Source: Denitrobaculum sp965232285 (GTDB lineage: Bacteria; Pseudomonadota; Alphaproteobacteria; Kiloniellales; Kiloniellaceae). From it: DNA of 64,000 nucleotides. The notes below the pieces were generated by a model. That model was not told the origin of the DNA and did not search any database. It worked only from the letters and a program-made list of their open reading frames with translations. A program made the translations under genes and the position numbers. Location of the stretch: the NCBI GenBank assembly GCA_965232285.1, contig CBDDPL010000004.1:2294001-2358000 (forward strand). Reading direction: 5' to 3'. Shown here one piece after another: positions 62,686 through 64,000 of the stretch; position 1 is the stretch's first letter; every line of letters begins with the position of its first letter.

Positions 62686-64000
62686 ATGACCGTTAAGTCG
62701 CAAAACCCCGAGACCCTGGCCCTGCACGCCGGCTACCGCAGCGATCCGGATACCGGTGCGGTCGCCGTGCCGATCTACCAGACCACCTCCTATCAGTTTC
62801 AGGGCGCCGAGCATGCGGCCAACCTCTTCGCGCTGAAGGAACTGGGCAACATCTACACCCGCATCATGAACCCGACCTGCGCGGTTCTGGAGGAACGGGT
62901 GACGGCCCTGGAAGGCGGCGTCGCGGCGCTCGCGGTCAGTTCCGGCCAGGCGGCCTCGGCCATGGCGATCCAGAACATCGCGAAGGCCGGCGATAACGTG
63001 GTCAGCTCCACTGATCTCTACGGCGGGACCTGGAACCTTTTCGCCAACACCCTCAGCAACATGGGCATCGAGGTGCGCTTCGTGGATCCGGCCGATCCGG
63101 AGAACTTCCGCCGCGCGACCGACGACAAAACCCGCGCCTACTACGCCGAGACTCTGCCCAACCCCAAGCTGACGGTCTTCCCGATCCGTGAGGTCGCGGA
63201 CATCGGCAACGAACTGGGCGTGCCCCTGATCGTGGACAACACGGCGGCGCCCGTCCTCTGCAAGCCACTCGCTCACGGCGCCAGCATCGTGGTCTATTCG
63301 ACCACCAAGTACATCGGCGGCCACGGCACCTCCATCGGCGGCCTGATCGTCGACGGAGGCACCTTCGACTGGGAGGGCAACGCCGCACGCTTCCCGCTGC
63401 TCAACGAGCCGGACCCCAGCTATCACGGCGCGGTCTGGACCGAAGCGGTCAAGCCCCTGGGCCCGATCGCCTACATCATCAAGGCCCGGGTGACCCTGCT
63501 GCGCGACCTGGGTTCGGCTATGAGCCCCTTCAACGCCTTCCAGTTCATCCAGGGCCTGGAGACCCTGCCCCTGCGCATGCGCGAGCACTGCGCCAACGCG
63601 GACAAGGTCGCGGCCTTCCTGAGCAACCATCCGGCGGTCACCAGGGTCATCCACCCGAGCCTCTTCGACGGCGAGCAGAAACGCCGGGCAGAGATCTATC
63701 TGGGCGGCAAGAACGGCGCGCTCATGGGCTTCGAACTGAAAGACGGCAAGGAAGCCGGGCGGCAGTTCATCGATGCGCTGAAGCTCTTCTATCACGTCGC
63801 CAACATCGGCGACGCGCGCAGCCTGGCGATCCACCCGGCCACCACGACCCATTCGCAGCTCTCGCCCGAAGAGCAGCTCGCCAGCGGTGTCTCTGACGGC
63901 TACGTGCGGCTCTCCATCGGCATCGAGCACATCGACGACATCATCGCCGATCTCGACCAGGCCCTGGGGTCGCTCGGCGAGTCCGCGGCGGCGGCTGAGT
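62686..64000 (+). CDS. metY: O-acetylhomoserine aminocarboxypropyltransferase (O-acetylhomoserine sulfhydrylase), partial
   Basis: A PLP enzyme that makes homocysteine from O-acetylhomoserine and sulfide. 438 residues are visible, nearly the whole protein; the stop lies past the right edge. It begins NPETLALHAGYRSDPDTGAVAVPIYQTTSYQF and has NIYTRIMNPTCAVLEERVTALEGG, then YAETLPNPKLTVFPI. IVVYSTTKYIGGHGTSIGG contains the PLP lysine. GARSLAIHPATTTHSQL-like sequence (about 375-392) closes the active site. The ATG at 62686 follows GAAGGGACGA. Control by the SAM-II riboswitch is likely. Confidence 0.96.
   Translation, partial: MTVKSQNPETLALHAGYRSDPDTGAVAVPIYQTTSYQFQGAEHAANLFALKELGNIYTRIMNPTCAVLEERVTALEGGVAALAVSSGQAASAMAIQNIAKAGDNVVSSTDLYGGTWNLFANTLSNMGIEVRFVDPADPENFRRATDDKTRAYYAETLPNPKLTVFPIREVADIGNELGVPLIVDNTAAPVLCKPLAHGASIVVYSTTKYIGGHGTSIGGLIVDGGTFDWEGNAARFPLLNEPDPSYHGAVWTEAVKPLGPIAYIIKARVTLLRDLGSAMSPFNAFQFIQGLETLPLRMREHCANADKVAAFLSNHPAVTRVIHPSLFDGEQKRRAEIYLGGKNGALMGFELKDGKEAGRQFIDALKLFYHVANIGDARSLAIHPATTTHSQLSPEEQLASGVSDGYVRLSIGIEHIDDIIADLDQALGSLGESAAAAE

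Overview
The window looks like a chromosomal segment of a GC-rich alphaproteobacterium, most likely a Rhodospirillales-type lineage (inference, no database search). The evidence is conserved alphaproteobacterial gene order: ubiquinol-cytochrome c chaperone / yceD / rpmF / plsX / fabH / ihfA / MerR / tRNA-Pro, and rpiB / glyA / nrdR / ribD / ribE / ribB-X / ribH / nusB / thiL. A MucR-family regulator, an LdtR-like MarR regulator and a K+-independent H+-pyrophosphatase fit this as well.

Layout. (1) 1-15189, minus strand: a type VI secretion cluster read tssA-tssB-tssC-impD-tagJ-tssE-tssF-tssG, collinear with impA-impH of the Rhizobium imp locus. It is followed by a large SAM-dependent methyltransferase, clpV, hcp and a vgrG cut by the window edge. 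The membrane-complex genes tssJKLM are not in the window. (2) 15811-20088: a trypsin-like lipoprotein, a DUF1344 protein, an IclR regulator with two 17-bp operator-like palindromes, a divergent CoA-transferase/citryl-CoA lyase-like operon, and tRNA-Pro(GGG). (3) 20235-26349: the fatty acid/phospholipid/L32 operon, BamE and an MBL-fold hydrolase. (4) 26492-34333: H+-PPase, MFS and EamA-like transporters, PhzF, a soluble double-PAS chemoreceptor, a YciI-like protein and an orphan FliL-like protein. (5) 34488-41785: riboflavin, thiamine and one-carbon housekeeping genes. (6) 42128-44529: MucR, a gene-poor 1.4-kb stretch, a DUF6898-like small protein and an LdtR-like regulator. (7) 44685-49591: distal valine catabolism genes and small enzymes. 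(8) 49792-57406: an iron locus with a Fur box, DUF2218, FecI, FecR, a TonB receptor with an STN signalling domain, and a complete binding-protein/permease/ATPase importer. (9) 57346-64000: LysE exporter, SDR, aldo/keto reductase, nitrilase-family amidase, a DUF1444-like secreted protein, a DUF6665-like protein, and metY preceded by a SAM-II riboswitch with its own terminator.

How it works together. The T6SS genes supply sheath, baseplate, recycling ATPase, tube and spike. The iron locus is a cell-surface signalling circuit: the receptor signals through FecR to FecI, and a Fur box gates it. Sulfur assimilation into methionine by MetY appears to be controlled by SAM through transcription attenuation.

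The most notable signals are the T6SS-embedded methyltransferase, the SAM-II aptamer with a matching terminator and antiterminator pairing, paired IclR operators, a perfect 12-bp inverted repeat before the TonB receptor, short tandem repeats that duplicate gene ends including stop codons, and a MucR homologue without its histidine zinc ligands. No CRISPR array, insertion sequence or prophage was seen.
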